The notes under the pieces: model-generated | What the model was told of the DNA's origin: nothing | The model's database searches: none | What the model saw: only the letters and a program-made list of their open reading frames with translations | Shown: in pieces, positions 7,447 to 15,788 of the stretch | Layout: the number at the start of each line of letters is the position of its first letter | Numbering within the stretch: position 1 is the first letter of the stretch | Position numbers and translations under genes: made by a program | Assembly: GCA_947626705.1 (NCBI GenBank) | Contig: CANQTJ010000002.1 | Location: 1 to 28,082, forward strand | Direction of reading: 5' to 3' | DNA length: 28,082 nucleotides | Source of the DNA: an uncultured Clostridia bacterium | Lineage (GTDB): Bacteria > Bacillota > Clostridia > TANB77 > CAG-508

Positions 7447-10400
7447 TTAATTAAATAAATTCATTATATCTTCTTTAGAAAGCTTATTTATAAATGTTGT
7501 CTGTGTATTAAGTACATTATCAGTAAGTTCTGCTTTTCTTTGTTGTAACTCATAAATTTTTTCTTCTATTGAATTTTTGGTTATCAATTTATAAACTTGC
7601 ACATTATTTTTTTGACCTATTCTATATGCTCTATCTGTTGCTTGATTTTCTGCTGATATATTCCACCATGGATCATAATGTATAACCATATCTGCTCCTA
7701 TTAAATTAAGTCCTGTACCTCCTGCTTTTAAAGAAATTAAAAACACTCCTATTTTAGGATTTTGATTAAATTCTTCTACAAGTTCTATTCTTTCATCTAC
7801 TTTTGTTGCACCTGTTAATTTAAAATAATTTATTTGTCTATTTTCTAATTCTTTTTCTATTATTTCAAACATTGAAGTATAAGTTGAAAATAATAAAATC
7901 TTATGTCCTGCTTGTATTGCATCTTCTACAATCTCCATGCATTGTTCTAATTTACTGCTTCCATCCTTATAATCTTCAATAAAAAGACCTGGGTGGCAAC
8001 AAATTTGCCTTAATCTAGTAAGTGCTGCTAATATTTTTATTTGACTTTTTTCAAATCCATTAGCTGTTATTTCATCTTGTAACTCTTGCTTTGCTTGTAC
8101 TAAATATGATAAATATATTTTTCTTTGTTCTTCTTCCATTTCATTATTTAAAACTGTAATAGTTTTTTCTGGTAACTCTGTTAAAACCTCTTTTTTTGTC
8201 CTTCTTAATATAAACGGCTCTATTAGCATTTTTAATTTTTTCATGGAATCTTTATCTTCATCTTTTACAATTGGCATCTCATATTTGGTTTTAAAATCTT
8301 TATAATTAAATAAATAACCTGGCATTATAAAATCAAAAATTGACCATAATTCTGCAAGTGAGTTTTCTATCGGAGTACCTGTTAATGCAAATCTAGTATC
8401 TGACGCTAATTGCTTAATTGCTTTTGCATTTTTCGTATTATTATTTTTAAGATATTGTGCTTCATCAGCTATTATAAATCTAAAATTATAATTTACCTCT
8501 TTATAAATATCTATATCTCTTTTCAATAAATCATAAGATGTTATAACTATATCATATTTATCTACATTGTTTATTATGTCTTTTCTTTCTATTGCAGTTC
8601 CCCTAATTACTTTTATATTTAAACTTGGTGCAAATTTTTCAATTTCATTTTTCCAGTTTAAAGATAATGAACTTGGAGTAACTACTAAACTTGTTTTATT
8701 TTTTTCCTCATTTTGCTTACTATCAAGTAATAATGAAATAATTTGAATTGTTTTTCCTAATCCCATATCATCTGCTAAAATGCCACCAAATTTATATGTA
8801 TCTAATGTTTTTAGCCATTTAAAACCTGTTTTTTGATAAGGTCTTAATGTTTCTTTTAAAGTTTCTGGTATTAATTCTTCATCATCAATTAAATCTTTAT
8901 CTAATCCATTTATAATATTTTTATATTGTTTATTTTTTATAACTTCTGTATCTTTCATATTCTTTAATAGCTCATTTAAATATAATGCTCTATTTACTGG
9001 TAATCTTACCTGTCCTTCTTCTAATTGTTTATAATCAATACCTGTTCCAGAAAGCAATTTATCAATAAATTCTATTTCACCACTATTTTGTAAATCTATA
9101 AATGCACCTTTTTTTAATTTATGATATTTCTTTTTTAATCTATATTTTTTTATTATCTCCTCTAATTCATCTAAATCTATATTTAATTCTTTTAAATCTA
9201 TAGATAATAAATTATTTTCAACCTTTACTCCTAAGGAGCTAATTTTAGGTTTCATTATCTCTTTTGACTTAAAATTATCAGTAACTAATACCTCAAACTT
9301 TTTCATATAAAATTCTATATCATTTGTCAAAAATTCATATATTTTTTCCTCATCAGGCAATATCAATCTTGAATTGTTAATGTCATACATAAAGCCTGTT
9401 TTATTAAAGATATTCATCACTTTAGTTTCTTCAATTATATTTCTCGGATATTTAAAATTATCATCCTCCTCTTTATTTAATGGATCAAATTCATTCTCTC
9501 CATAACATAGTTTTATATCCGCTACTATAAAATCATTCTCATTAAAATCTAGAAAAATTTTAACTGCTAATTTTTCAGGCTTATATTCTTTTATTTCATT
9601 TTCAACATTCTCATCTATCTTTATTGCATCTTTTACTTTAGGAAACACTACAGAAAATAATTCTCCTAAATCGTTTTTACTTAATAAAACCTGAGTTAAA
9701 TAATTTTCTTTAAATAAACTTAATAATTTTAAAGTTGATTTTTCAAACTCTTTACTACATCTATATAATTTATCTTCTGTTAAAACATATTTATACTTTC
9801 TTCCTTTTAAAATTGTTATTTTATATATGTCAAAATCTGCTACAATTTTATATTCATCTTTTGAAACTTTTTCTAAATTAAACTCTATTTTAGGATTTCC
9901 ATCTATAAAATTTATATATTCTTTTTTATGTTCTCTTTCTATTAATATTTTTTTGTCTTTTAATATTTCAAAAAGTTCATCAATTGCAGTATTACTTATA
10001 ATTATACTACTTTCATTTAATGCTTTACCATAATATCTATAATTAGAATTTATATTAGAGTTTGTAAATGCTATTATTTCAGAATATTTTAATATAAATT
10101 CTAATATATTTTTTGAATCTTCTTCAAACATTTGCTTTGTATGTACAAATTCTAGTTTATCTCCATATCTGTAAAATTCATTATTTATCATCAACTTATA
10201 AAAGTCTGCTAAGTTTTTTAACTTATACATTCTTTTATTTCCAATCCTAAATTCTACCTTCATTTCTTTTAAATATTTGTCATATATTATTTGAGGTTCA
10301 ATTTTTATTGTTCCTTTACTTATCATCTCATCTTCTACACCAGAACTTATTTCCTCTAATTCCTCATTATATAATGCTTTTACAATTTGATTAAAACTAT

Positions 10401-10758
10401 TGTATTGATTTTTATTTCTTACACTATTAGAATTGTGGACTTCGTTTTTAACATTTTCATTTGGCATATCTTTAAAAGCTAACATAGTTGCTAAGCTATG
10501 TTTACAAACACCATACGTATTATAATAATCAGGGCACGTACATTCTATTGATTGTATTTCTCCATCTTCTACTTCTATATATGTATCATATATATCATTA
10601 CCATAAGCTTTTCCTGTTACTTCAAAGTTATTTAAGTCATCATATATAGTTTTGATTATTCTTATTTTCCCATCTTTTGCATATTTTCTTGCTTTTTCTG
10701 CTCTTGCATATCCTGCATCAATTATTAATTCTTCTATAATATTATCATTTATTAACAT
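7447..10758 (-). CDS. SWIM zinc-finger, SNF2-family DEAD/DEAH-like ATPase (helicase)
   Basis: This is a bacterial SWI2/SNF2-type ATPase of 1103 residues. Such proteins translocate on nucleic acid and are tied to transcription or repair, but the exact role of the bacterial branch is poorly known. A SWIM zinc finger with CxC (Cys73, Cys75) and CxH (Cys85, His87) lies near the N-terminus. It is followed by about 500 residues typical of the SNF2-associated region of Gram-positive members. The ATPase core has ADDMGLGKT (Walker A, about residue 665), DEAQ (about 765), LTGTPIENS, and in the second lobe FLISLKAGGTGLNL and DRAYRIGQ. The N- and C-terminal lobes are complete. The start ATG at 10758 has an AAAGGAGAAGG site just upstream and a good promoter 26 bases above that. 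The gene is followed by trmFO with 63 bases between. Confidence 0.95.
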   Translation of the reverse strand: MLINDNIIEELIIDAGYARAEKARKYAKDGKIRIIKTIYDDLNNFEVTGKAYGNDIYDTYIEVEDGEIQSIECTCPDYYNTYGVCKHSLATMLAFKDMPNENVKNEVHNSNSVRNKNQYNSFNQIVKALYNEELEEISSGVEDEMISKGTIKIEPQIIYDKYLKEMKVEFRIGNKRMYKLKNLADFYKLMINNEFYRYGDKLEFVHTKQMFEEDSKNILEFILKYSEIIAFTNSNINSNYRYYGKALNESSIIISNTAIDELFEILKDKKILIEREHKKEYINFIDGNPKIEFNLEKVSKDEYKIVADFDIYKITILKGRKYKYVLTEDKLYRCSKEFEKSTLKLLSLFKENYLTQVLLSKNDLGELFSVVFPKVKDAIKIDENVENEIKEYKPEKLAVKIFLDFNENDFIVADIKLCYGENEFDPLNKEEDDNFKYPRNIIEETKVMNIFNKTGFMYDINNSRLILPDEEKIYEFLTNDIEFYMKKFEVLVTDNFKSKEIMKPKISSLGVKVENNLLSIDLKELNIDLDELEEIIKKYRLKKKYHKLKKGAFIDLQNSGEIEFIDKLLSGTGIDYKQLEEGQVRLPVNRALYLNELLKNMKDTEVIKNKQYKNIINGLDKDLIDDEELIPETLKETLRPYQKTGFKWLKTLDTYKFGGILADDMGLGKTIQIISLLLDSKQNEEKNKTSLVVTPSSLSLNWKNEIEKFAPSLNIKVIRGTAIERKDIINNVDKYDIVITSYDLLKRDIDIYKEVNYNFRFIIADEAQYLKNNNTKNAKAIKQLASDTRFALTGTPIENSLAELWSIFDFIMPGYLFNYKDFKTKYEMPIVKDEDKDSMKKLKMLIEPFILRRTKKEVLTELPEKTITVLNNEMEEEQRKIYLSYLVQAKQELQDEITANGFEKSQIKILAALTRLRQICCHPGLFIEDYKDGSSKLEQCMEIVEDAIQAGHKILLFSTYTSMFEIIEKELENRQINYFKLTGATKVDERIELVEEFNQNPKIGVFLISLKAGGTGLNLIGADMVIHYDPWWNISAENQATDRAYRIGQKNNVQVYKLITKNSIEEKIYELQQRKAELTDNVLNTQTTFINKLSKEDIMNLFN

Positions 10759-10783
10759 GTCCTTCTCCTTTACTTAGTGAAAT

Positions 10784-10812
10784 ATTATATAATATTTTTA
10801 ACAATTAAGCAA
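10784..10812 (-). promoter_or_regulatory. Promoter of the SNF2 helicase-trmFO unit
   Basis: On the minus strand, -35 TTGCTT (10807-10812) and a perfect -10 TATAAT (10784-10789) have a 17-base spacer. The transcript would start near 10777, leaving a leader of under 20 bases that carries little more than the Shine-Dalgarno. Confidence 0.75.
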
Positions 10813-10916
10813 GAAATTTATTTAATTAAATAATTTTTGTTACAAGATGTTACAATTCACAAAATGTGCATGGAAAAATTTTAGAAATTTTTTATTCTTT
10901 AATATTTTAAAGCTAA

Positions 10917-11063
10917 TTAATTACTTTTCTGTTTCTCTTTATAATATTTTGCAATTAATTCATCTAGCTCAACACTTAATTTATAGGTAATAGAATAATC
11001 TTGACCATCTTCTATACTTTTATTTAGTTTATCTCTTAGTTTACAAATTTCTTCATTTAACAT
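10917..11063 (-). CDS. Spo0E-family aspartyl-phosphate phosphatase (48 aa)
   Basis: This short gene encodes MLNEEICKLRDKLNKSI, then a loop, then SVELDELIAKYYKEKQKSN, 48 residues in all. The pattern of two helices with LNxxIxxLRxxL in the first and SxxLDxLIxxYY in the second is that of the Spo0E-like family. These small cytoplasmic phosphatases dephosphorylate response regulators, classically phosphorylated Spo0A, and so delay sporulation. The length is normal for the family. The ATG at 11063 has a GGAGAG Shine-Dalgarno and a promoter about 45 bases upstream with exact 17-base spacing. It is probably monocistronic: the terminator of the M16 operon precedes it and the helicase has its own promoter. 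Which response regulator it acts on cannot be told. It is the clearest hint that the organism sporulates. Confidence 0.88.
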   Translation of the reverse strand: MLNEEICKLRDKLNKSIEDGQDYSITYKLSVELDELIAKYYKEKQKSN

Positions 11064-11106
11064 ACAAATCTCTCCTTTTTTGATTTTTTCTCTTCTGTAT
11101 ATCTAT

Positions 11107-11135
11107 AAATTACCATATTAAACAACGTAAGTCAA
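11107..11135 (-). promoter_or_regulatory. Promoter of the Spo0E-like gene
   Basis: On the minus strand, -35 TTGACT (11130-11135) and -10 TAATTT (11107-11112) are 17 bases apart, with the start expected near 11100. The -10 matches only four of six bases, so the promoter may be moderate or factor-dependent. Confidence 0.6.
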
Positions 11136-11202
11136 GTATTTTCAACGGTTTTTAACAACTTTCGTATGACGTCATTCTTCATTTTTCGACATATAAAAAT
11201 AT

Positions 11203-11240
11203 AAAAAAACAGCATAAAATATTTTTCTATTTTTATGCTG
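11203..11240 (-). terminator. Intrinsic terminator after the M16 peptidase pair
   Basis: The arms CAGCATAAAA (11210-11219) and TTTTATGCTG (11231-11240) form a perfect 10-bp stem. On the minus-strand RNA it is followed immediately by seven U residues. It begins about 20 bases past the stop of the active M16 gene and is a textbook Rho-independent terminator. Confidence 0.92.
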
Positions 11241-11261
11241 AAAATACAACAATATTTTTAT

Positions 11262-12533
11262 CTAATTTCTTACAACAGATAATACCATTTTATCTTTTTT
11301 AAAAACATTTTTCAAAACTTGATTTACATATTGTATATTTATTGTACTTATTTCTTCTAAATAATCAAAACTATTAATACCTTTAAAATAATCTGATAGA
11401 AACATTCTTGAAATACTTGTCACATCATTATATTCTTTAACATACTCTCCATATATCATTTTCTTTGTCCTGTTAAAATCACTTTCATTTATACCTTCAC
11501 TTACAAATTTATCTATTTGTTTTTTTAACATTTCAAATAGTTCTTCGGGATTATTTGATTGACCATTAATTAAAATAAAAGCATAGCTTTTGTCAAATTC
11601 ATATTCAATACTAGGTACTGAATAACTATTTCCAATATCATATAATTGTTTATATAGTTCTGAACTTGAACCAATTAAAATATTTAGTAAAATTTCAATA
11701 GATATATGTTTTTTAACCTTTTCTTTATCTTCAGCTGGTATATCTTTTATTCCAATAGTATAAAGTGGTTTACTAACTTCCATCTTTTGTTCTACTTTTT
11801 CTTTTACTATATCTACAGGTTCATCTTCATAAATTCTTTTTATTTCTCCATTAGATTTATTATTAATCAATCTTTTTTTTATTTCTTCTAATATCTTTTC
11901 TGGTTCAAAATCTCCACAAATAACCATTGCCATATTTGATGGATTATAAAAAGTATTGTAACATTTATATAATATATCTTTATCTATTTTACTTATAGTT
12001 TCCACAGTTCCTGTTATATCAAGTCTAATAGGATTTTTGTGATACATATTTTCTAATGCATTTAGATATACCTTCCAATCTGGATAATCATCGTACATCA
12101 TTATTTCTTGACCTATTATGCCTTTTTCTTTTTCGACATTTTCATCTGTAAAATATGGATGTTGCACATAATCCATAAATTCATCTAAAGCCTCATAGAA
12201 ATTATCAGTACATTCATACAAATATGCTGTATGATTATTTGTCGTATAGGCATTTGCATTAACTCCTAATGCAGTTAATACATCTAAACTATTTCTTCCA
12301 TTTTCTTGCTCAAACATTTTATGCTCTAAAAAATGTGCTACACCTTTTGGTACTTCTGTTACCTCTGTTTCTCCTGGTACTATAAAAGTACTATCATTTG
12401 AGCCATAATTTGTTCCCCATATTATATATTTTTTCTGTATTCCTCTTTTAGGAATTATCATAACAGTTAATCCATTCTCTAGTTTTTCTATATATAATTT
12501 TTCTTTAATTTTAGAATTTTCAATAATTTGCAT
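11262..12533 (-). CDS. M16-family zinc peptidase, catalytic subunit (YmfH-like)
   Basis: This is an M16 (pitrilysin/processing-peptidase) metallopeptidase of 423 residues, expected in the cytoplasm since no signal peptide is present. The inverted zinc motif HFLEH is at residues 67-71. The downstream acidic pair Glu136 and Glu143 (EKGIIGQE) has the seven-residue spacing expected of the family, with Glu143 the likely third zinc ligand. NAYTTNNHTAYLYEC is the typical strand after the motif. The ATG at 12533 has an AAAGGGG site. The stop of the preceding M16 gene is 13 bases upstream, so the two are one operon. In Bacillus the similar pair ymfF-ymfH has the same order: inactive subunit first, active second. 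The pair very likely forms a heterodimer; the substrate is unknown. Confidence 0.93.
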   Translation of the reverse strand: MQIIENSKIKEKLYIEKLENGLTVMIIPKRGIQKKYIIWGTNYGSNDSTFIVPGETEVTEVPKGVAHFLEHKMFEQENGRNSLDVLTALGVNANAYTTNNHTAYLYECTDNFYEALDEFMDYVQHPYFTDENVEKEKGIIGQEIMMYDDYPDWKVYLNALENMYHKNPIRLDITGTVETISKIDKDILYKCYNTFYNPSNMAMVICGDFEPEKILEEIKKRLINNKSNGEIKRIYEDEPVDIVKEKVEQKMEVSKPLYTIGIKDIPAEDKEKVKKHISIEILLNILIGSSSELYKQLYDIGNSYSVPSIEYEFDKSYAFILINGQSNNPEELFEMLKKQIDKFVSEGINESDFNRTKKMIYGEYVKEYNDVTSISRMFLSDYFKGINSFDYLEEISTINIQYVNQVLKNVFKKDKMVLSVVRN

Positions 12534-12546
12534 TAATTACCCCTTT

Positions 12547-13818
12547 CTATATATTTTTAAGAAAATATATTGTATTTATACTAACTCTATTAGCTATATC
12601 AATAACATTTTGTTTATTCACTTTATTAATCCTTTCCATATAAGCATTTAAATCAAGTTTATTTTTGGATAATTCTTGTCCAAAAAAATAAGTAATTTCT
12701 GTATCTTGTTCATCATCTATAGATTTTATTGATGCTACAATTCCTTGTTTTGCATTTTCTACTTCTTCATCTGTAAAATTGCCACTTTTCATTTCCTCAA
12801 TCTGTTGTTTTATAATTTCTAATGCTTTATCATAATTAGCAATCTCTATTCCACAATTTATAAAAATATTATTTTTAAATCTATAATAACTAGAACTTGC
12901 TGTATAAGCCAAACTTGCTTTTTCACGAACATTTTGAAATAATTTTGAATTTGCGCTACCTCCCAATATACTATTATATATCATTGCATCATATTTTAAA
13001 TCTTCATTATCTAAATCTAAATCTAATCCAATTACTAACTTACCTTGATTTACGTCCATTTGTTCTTGCACACTATTTTCTTTATCTGTTTTTTTACCAC
13101 TTATATTAGGCATAACATATTCTGGTTTTCTCTCTTTAAGTTTATTTATATTTTCATTATTTCTTATTATATCTTCTATATTATCATCTAAAATACCTGA
13201 AACAAATATATCTACCTTGCAATTATTTATTAGATTAATATAATATTCATATAAATTTTCTTCATTAATATTTTTTAAATCGTCAACATATCCATATTTA
13301 TATAATCCATACGGTTCATTTTTATACATTTCCTCAATACATCTATCTAAAGCATATCTAGCCTTATTATCAATTTTACCTTCAATTATTTGCTTTAGAT
13401 TTTCTTTTTCTTGTTCAACATATTCTTTTTTAAATTTGTTACTTTCTGTATATGGATTAAAAACTAATTGCAAAATATCTTCTATTGATTGTTTTAGCAT
13501 ATTTTCATTATCATTAGGTAAAAATCCATCATTCACTGATTCAATATAAAATTTTAAAACTTGATTATCTCCTGTTTTATCTAAACCACAATCTAAACTA
13601 GCTCCATACATTTCTTCTAATTTTTTATTAATTTCCTCTTGAGTATTTAATATTGATGTACCCCTTCTTAATACTGCTGGAATTAACGCGTTTTTAGTAA
13701 CATTTTCTTTTTGTAGCTTTGTCGTTAACATTACAGCAATTAAATTTGTCTTAAATTTTTCTGTGTCAATTGTGTGCAACTTTATTCCATCTTTTATATC
13801 TAATTGATTATATTTCAC
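12547..13818 (-). CDS. M16-family peptidase homologue, catalytically inactive subunit (YmfF-like)
   Basis: This protein has the M16 fold but lacks the HxxEH zinc motif: the expected place reads NALIPAVLRRGTSILNT, with no histidine. The C-terminal half keeps the family region GGSANSKLFQNVREKASLAY, where the Arg and Tyr contribute to substrate binding in the partner. This is the pattern of the non-catalytic subunit of heterodimeric M16 enzymes. I take the start as GTG at 13818, giving 423 residues, because an AGGAAAGG Shine-Dalgarno lies 9 bases upstream. Two upstream ATG codons in frame (13851 and 13827) overlap or precede that site. The gene is followed after 13 bases by the active subunit of the same length. 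No convincing promoter was found in the 150 bases before it. Confidence 0.88.
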   Translation of the reverse strand: MKYNQLDIKDGIKLHTIDTEKFKTNLIAVMLTTKLQKENVTKNALIPAVLRRGTSILNTQEEINKKLEEMYGASLDCGLDKTGDNQVLKFYIESVNDGFLPNDNENMLKQSIEDILQLVFNPYTESNKFKKEYVEQEKENLKQIIEGKIDNKARYALDRCIEEMYKNEPYGLYKYGYVDDLKNINEENLYEYYINLINNCKVDIFVSGILDDNIEDIIRNNENINKLKERKPEYVMPNISGKKTDKENSVQEQMDVNQGKLVIGLDLDLDNEDLKYDAMIYNSILGGSANSKLFQNVREKASLAYTASSSYYRFKNNIFINCGIEIANYDKALEIIKQQIEEMKSGNFTDEEVENAKQGIVASIKSIDDEQDTEITYFFGQELSKNKLDLNAYMERINKVNKQNVIDIANRVSINTIYFLKNI

Positions 13819-13928
13819 AAAAATCATCCTTTCCTTAATTTTAGCTACCATATTTTTACTAAATTATATATAAAGTATTTTATCCTAAAATTGAAATACC
13901 ATACCTAAATTTTGATTTTCATAATTAA

Positions 13929-13986
13929 AAATGGAAACATAAGGTAAAATAATATTTTAAAAATAATATCCCCTAAGCTTCCATTT
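13929..13986 (-). terminator. Hairpin terminator after rpsU
   Basis: The outer arms AAATGGAA (13929-13936) and TTCCATTT (13979-13986) are perfect, and inner pairing is AT-rich. On the minus-strand RNA the hairpin ends in UUUCCAUUUUUAAUU, which provides a U-run. It begins about 15 bases beyond the rpsU stop and separates rpsU from the M16 operon. Confidence 0.6.
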
Positions 13987-14001
13987 ATTAAATATATGTA
14001 T

Positions 14002-14172
14002 TTAAAATTTTCTCTTTCTTGCTGCCTCTGATTTTTTCTTTCTCTTTACGCTTGGCTTTTCATAATGTTCTCTTTTACGAACTTCTTGTAAAACTCCATT
14101 ACGTGCACATTGTCTTTTAAACCTTTTTAAGGCATCTTCTATATTTCCATTATTAACTTTTATTTCTGACAT
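14002..14172 (-). CDS. rpsU: 30S ribosomal protein S21
   Basis: This short gene encodes 56 residues beginning MSEIKVNNGNIEDALKRFKR and ending in the basic tail KRKKKSEAARKRKF. S21 is a late-binding small-subunit protein on the 30S platform, near the anti-Shine-Dalgarno end of 16S rRNA, that helps translation initiation. The length and the motif LKRFKRQCARNGVLQEVRKREHYEKPSVKRK are typical of Firmicutes S21. The ATG at 14172 has an AAGGAGGGG Shine-Dalgarno. It is transcribed alone from a fully consensus promoter about 100 bases upstream and ends at its own hairpin. The strong promoter matches a ribosomal protein gene. Confidence 0.98.
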   Translation of the reverse strand: MSEIKVNNGNIEDALKRFKRQCARNGVLQEVRKREHYEKPSVKRKKKSEAARKRKF

Positions 14173-14192
14173 TATATTCCCCTCCTTCCGGT

Positions 14193-14248
14193 CATACGAA
14201 AATGTATGTGGGATTTATTTCTTTAAAGTAAAATATTTTGTATTTTAC
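14193..14248 (-). promoter_or_regulatory. 5' leader hairpins of rpsU
   Basis: Two hairpins lie in the roughly 90-base leader: GTAAAATA/TATTTTAC (14228-14235 with 14241-14248, 8 bp, loop of five) and CATAC/GTATG (14193-14197 with 14204-14208, loop of six). The second ends within about 10 bases of the rpsU Shine-Dalgarno. They may tune translation or stability; no known S21 leader motif is claimed. Confidence 0.4.
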
Positions 14249-14270
14249 CTATACCCTGTATACGTTACAC

Positions 14271-14300
14271 ATTATACATTATTATGTGGTATATTGTCAA
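14271..14300 (-). promoter_or_regulatory. Consensus promoter of rpsU
   Basis: On the minus strand a perfect -35 TTGACA (14295-14300) and a perfect -10 TATAAT (14271-14276) are 18 bases apart. Transcription would start near 14264. It is the closest match to the vegetative sigma consensus in the window. Confidence 0.88.
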
Positions 14301-14328
14301 TAGTTTGTATTGCATTAATCAGGATAAA

Positions 14329-14387
14329 AAATAAATTTTAATTTTAGTACTTGCAAATACTAAATTACAAGCATTAAAAATTTATTT
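14329..14387 (-). terminator. Hairpin terminator after the Rpn nuclease gene
   Basis: The left arm, about 14329-14349, is complementary to the right arm, about 14361-14387. An outer AAATAAATTTT/AAAATTTATTT block and an inner TTTAGTA/TACTAAA block are separated by small mismatches. On the minus-strand RNA the stem runs into a UUUUUU stretch (14326-14331). It starts about 50 bases past the stop codon of the Rpn-like gene. Confidence 0.6.
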
Positions 14388-14439
14388 GATTTTTTTATAA
14401 AAGTTAAAAATCTTGTATCTAAATTATTAGTTTTTATAC

Positions 14440-15609
14440 TTAAGACTTAGCTATTTTTAATACTGACTTTTTTGTTGAGTGCGTTATTTCTGATATTAAA
14501 TCTATGGGCATATTTCTTTTTAACATTTCTTTTATTATTTTTAATTTTTCTTCTTGTCTGCCCTCTTGTCTTCCTTCCTGTCTTCCCTCCTGTCTTCCCT
14601 CCTGTCTTCCAGATTTTCTTCCAACCTCTATTCCAGTCCTTATTCCTTCTTGTCTTATTTCTTCATTTTCTTCTCTTATTGTTTCTAATATTTGTAACAT
14701 TTCTTTATTCTCTCCCTTCAATTTTTTTATTACTTCTTTTGCTTTTTCTTCTCCTAATTTTCTTTTTAGGATTTTGTCAATCATTATTAATAATACATCT
14801 TTTCCTTTTCCTATATATTCTTTCTCATTTTTTTTAATTTCTTTTACTATACTATCTATACAACTTGATAAATCTCCTCCTTTTTTATATTTTTCCATTA
14901 GCATAAATTTTGATAAATATGTTTTTTCTTCTAATAATTCTTCTTCTGTATACTTGTTTATATCATCTATTATATACTCTCCAAATTTTAGTTTTTCTTT
15001 TATATCTAACTTTTCTTGCATTTCTTGAATGTCTTTTTTTATATCCCATTTTTCTTTTCCTGTATATAATACTATTGGTATTACTAATGGCAATTTATAT
15101 CCTTTTTGTCCTATTTTACTATAATCGATTGCACTTTTTATTATTTCCATTGAATATTCCATTAGTCGCCATGGCATTTTTATATCTTTTTTTGTTTGAT
15201 GCTCAATTAGAAAAAATATATTACTATTTTTTATTTTATATATAACATCGCATTCTCTATTTTCTAAGTTCACTGTTACAAAACTACTATTATATTTTTC
15301 TATACCATTAGGCTTAAAATTTGTATTTAAATTTTTATTTATAAATTTACTTGCTTCTGATTTTATATCTAATATTTTTCTGCATATTTTATCATCTTCA
15401 TTATTTATTTTTTTACATTCATTTAAGTAATATGGTACATCATTTTCTCTAAGAGCATTTATATTACTATGTTTATTAAATATAACTTCTTTATATCTTT
15501 CGCATTCTTGATAAGTAAATATTTGTATATTAGTTCTATTTATTTTATTATAAAACTCTTTTTCTGTATTGTCAATATTTATTTTGTAGTTAAATTTTAT
15601 TTTTTTCAC
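14440..15609 (-). CDS. Rpn-family (recombination-promoting nuclease/PD-(D/E)XK) protein with GRQE repeats
   Basis: This protein of 389 residues belongs to the Rpn/PDDEXK group (formerly 'putative transposase YhgA-like'), DNA endonucleases that raise recombination in E. coli. The catalytic region is seen at ECDVIYKIKNSNIFFLIEHQT, with Asp121, Glu136 and Gln138 as the D...ExQ signature, followed by the family pattern WRLMEYSMEI and LPLVIPIVLYTGKEKWD. After a charged helical region the C-terminus holds five tandem GRQE units encoded by a 12-bp repeat, then about 35 residues resembling a small helical tail. The ATG at 15609 has a GGGAGTGA site. It is probably a single-gene unit with its own promoter and terminator. 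Members are often multicopy in a genome and lie in variable regions; that is family knowledge, not visible here. Confidence 0.88.
   Translation of the reverse strand: MKKIKFNYKINIDNTEKEFYNKINRTNIQIFTYQECERYKEVIFNKHSNINALRENDVPYYLNECKKINNEDDKICRKILDIKSEASKFINKNLNTNFKPNGIEKYNSSFVTVNLENRECDVIYKIKNSNIFFLIEHQTKKDIKMPWRLMEYSMEIIKSAIDYSKIGQKGYKLPLVIPIVLYTGKEKWDIKKDIQEMQEKLDIKEKLKFGEYIIDDINKYTEEELLEEKTYLSKFMLMEKYKKGGDLSSCIDSIVKEIKKNEKEYIGKGKDVLLIMIDKILKRKLGEEKAKEVIKKLKGENKEMLQILETIREENEEIRQEGIRTGIEVGRKSGRQEGRQEGRQEGRQEGRQEEKLKIIKEMLKRNMPIDLISEITHSTKKSVLKIAKS
14554..14610 (-). repeat. 12-bp tandem repeat inside the Rpn-like gene
   Basis: About four and three-quarter copies of a 12-bp unit (plus-strand form CTGTCTTCCCTC) stand in a row. 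The last complete units are identical and the first two have one to three changes. Each unit encodes GRQE, so gain or loss of a unit keeps the frame and only changes the length of the linker. This is a simple sequence tract with potential for slippage between strains. Confidence 0.9.
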
Positions 15610-15692
15610 TCCCTTCCATAATTTGTACTTTATTTTTGGATTTTTTTTAGATTTAAATTTTTGAACTAAAATTTGAAATAAATATATTTATT

Positions 15693-15721
15693 ATAATACT
15701 ACAAAATGCCGAACTTTGCAA
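15693..15721 (-). promoter_or_regulatory. Promoter of the Rpn-like gene
   Basis: On the minus strand, -35 TTGCAA (15716-15721) and -10 TATTAT (15693-15698) are 17 bases apart, with the start expected near 15686. The 5' leader would be about 75 bases. A TATAAT overlaps the -10 three bases downstream with a longer spacer, so the exact -10 is uncertain. Confidence 0.55.
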
Positions 15722-15788
15722 TGTTTTTTCATCGTCAAAATTCGACATTTTTATAGTACTATCTTCTACTTTTATAATCTTAATAAAT

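Noticed and set aside
13819..13851. Upstream ATG codons as starts of the inactive M16 gene
   Set aside because: The Shine-Dalgarno lies downstream of or overlapping these codons and is well placed for the GTG at 13818.
14554..14610. Short tandem repeats as a CRISPR array
   Set aside because: The 12-bp units are contiguous with no spacers and encode an in-frame GRQE repeat.
14472..15245. Several plus-strand frames rich in Leu, Phe and Ser opposite the Rpn-like gene
   Set aside because: They are antisense shadows of an AT-rich coding region; the composition mirrors Lys/Glu-rich sense codons and no ribosome sites are present.
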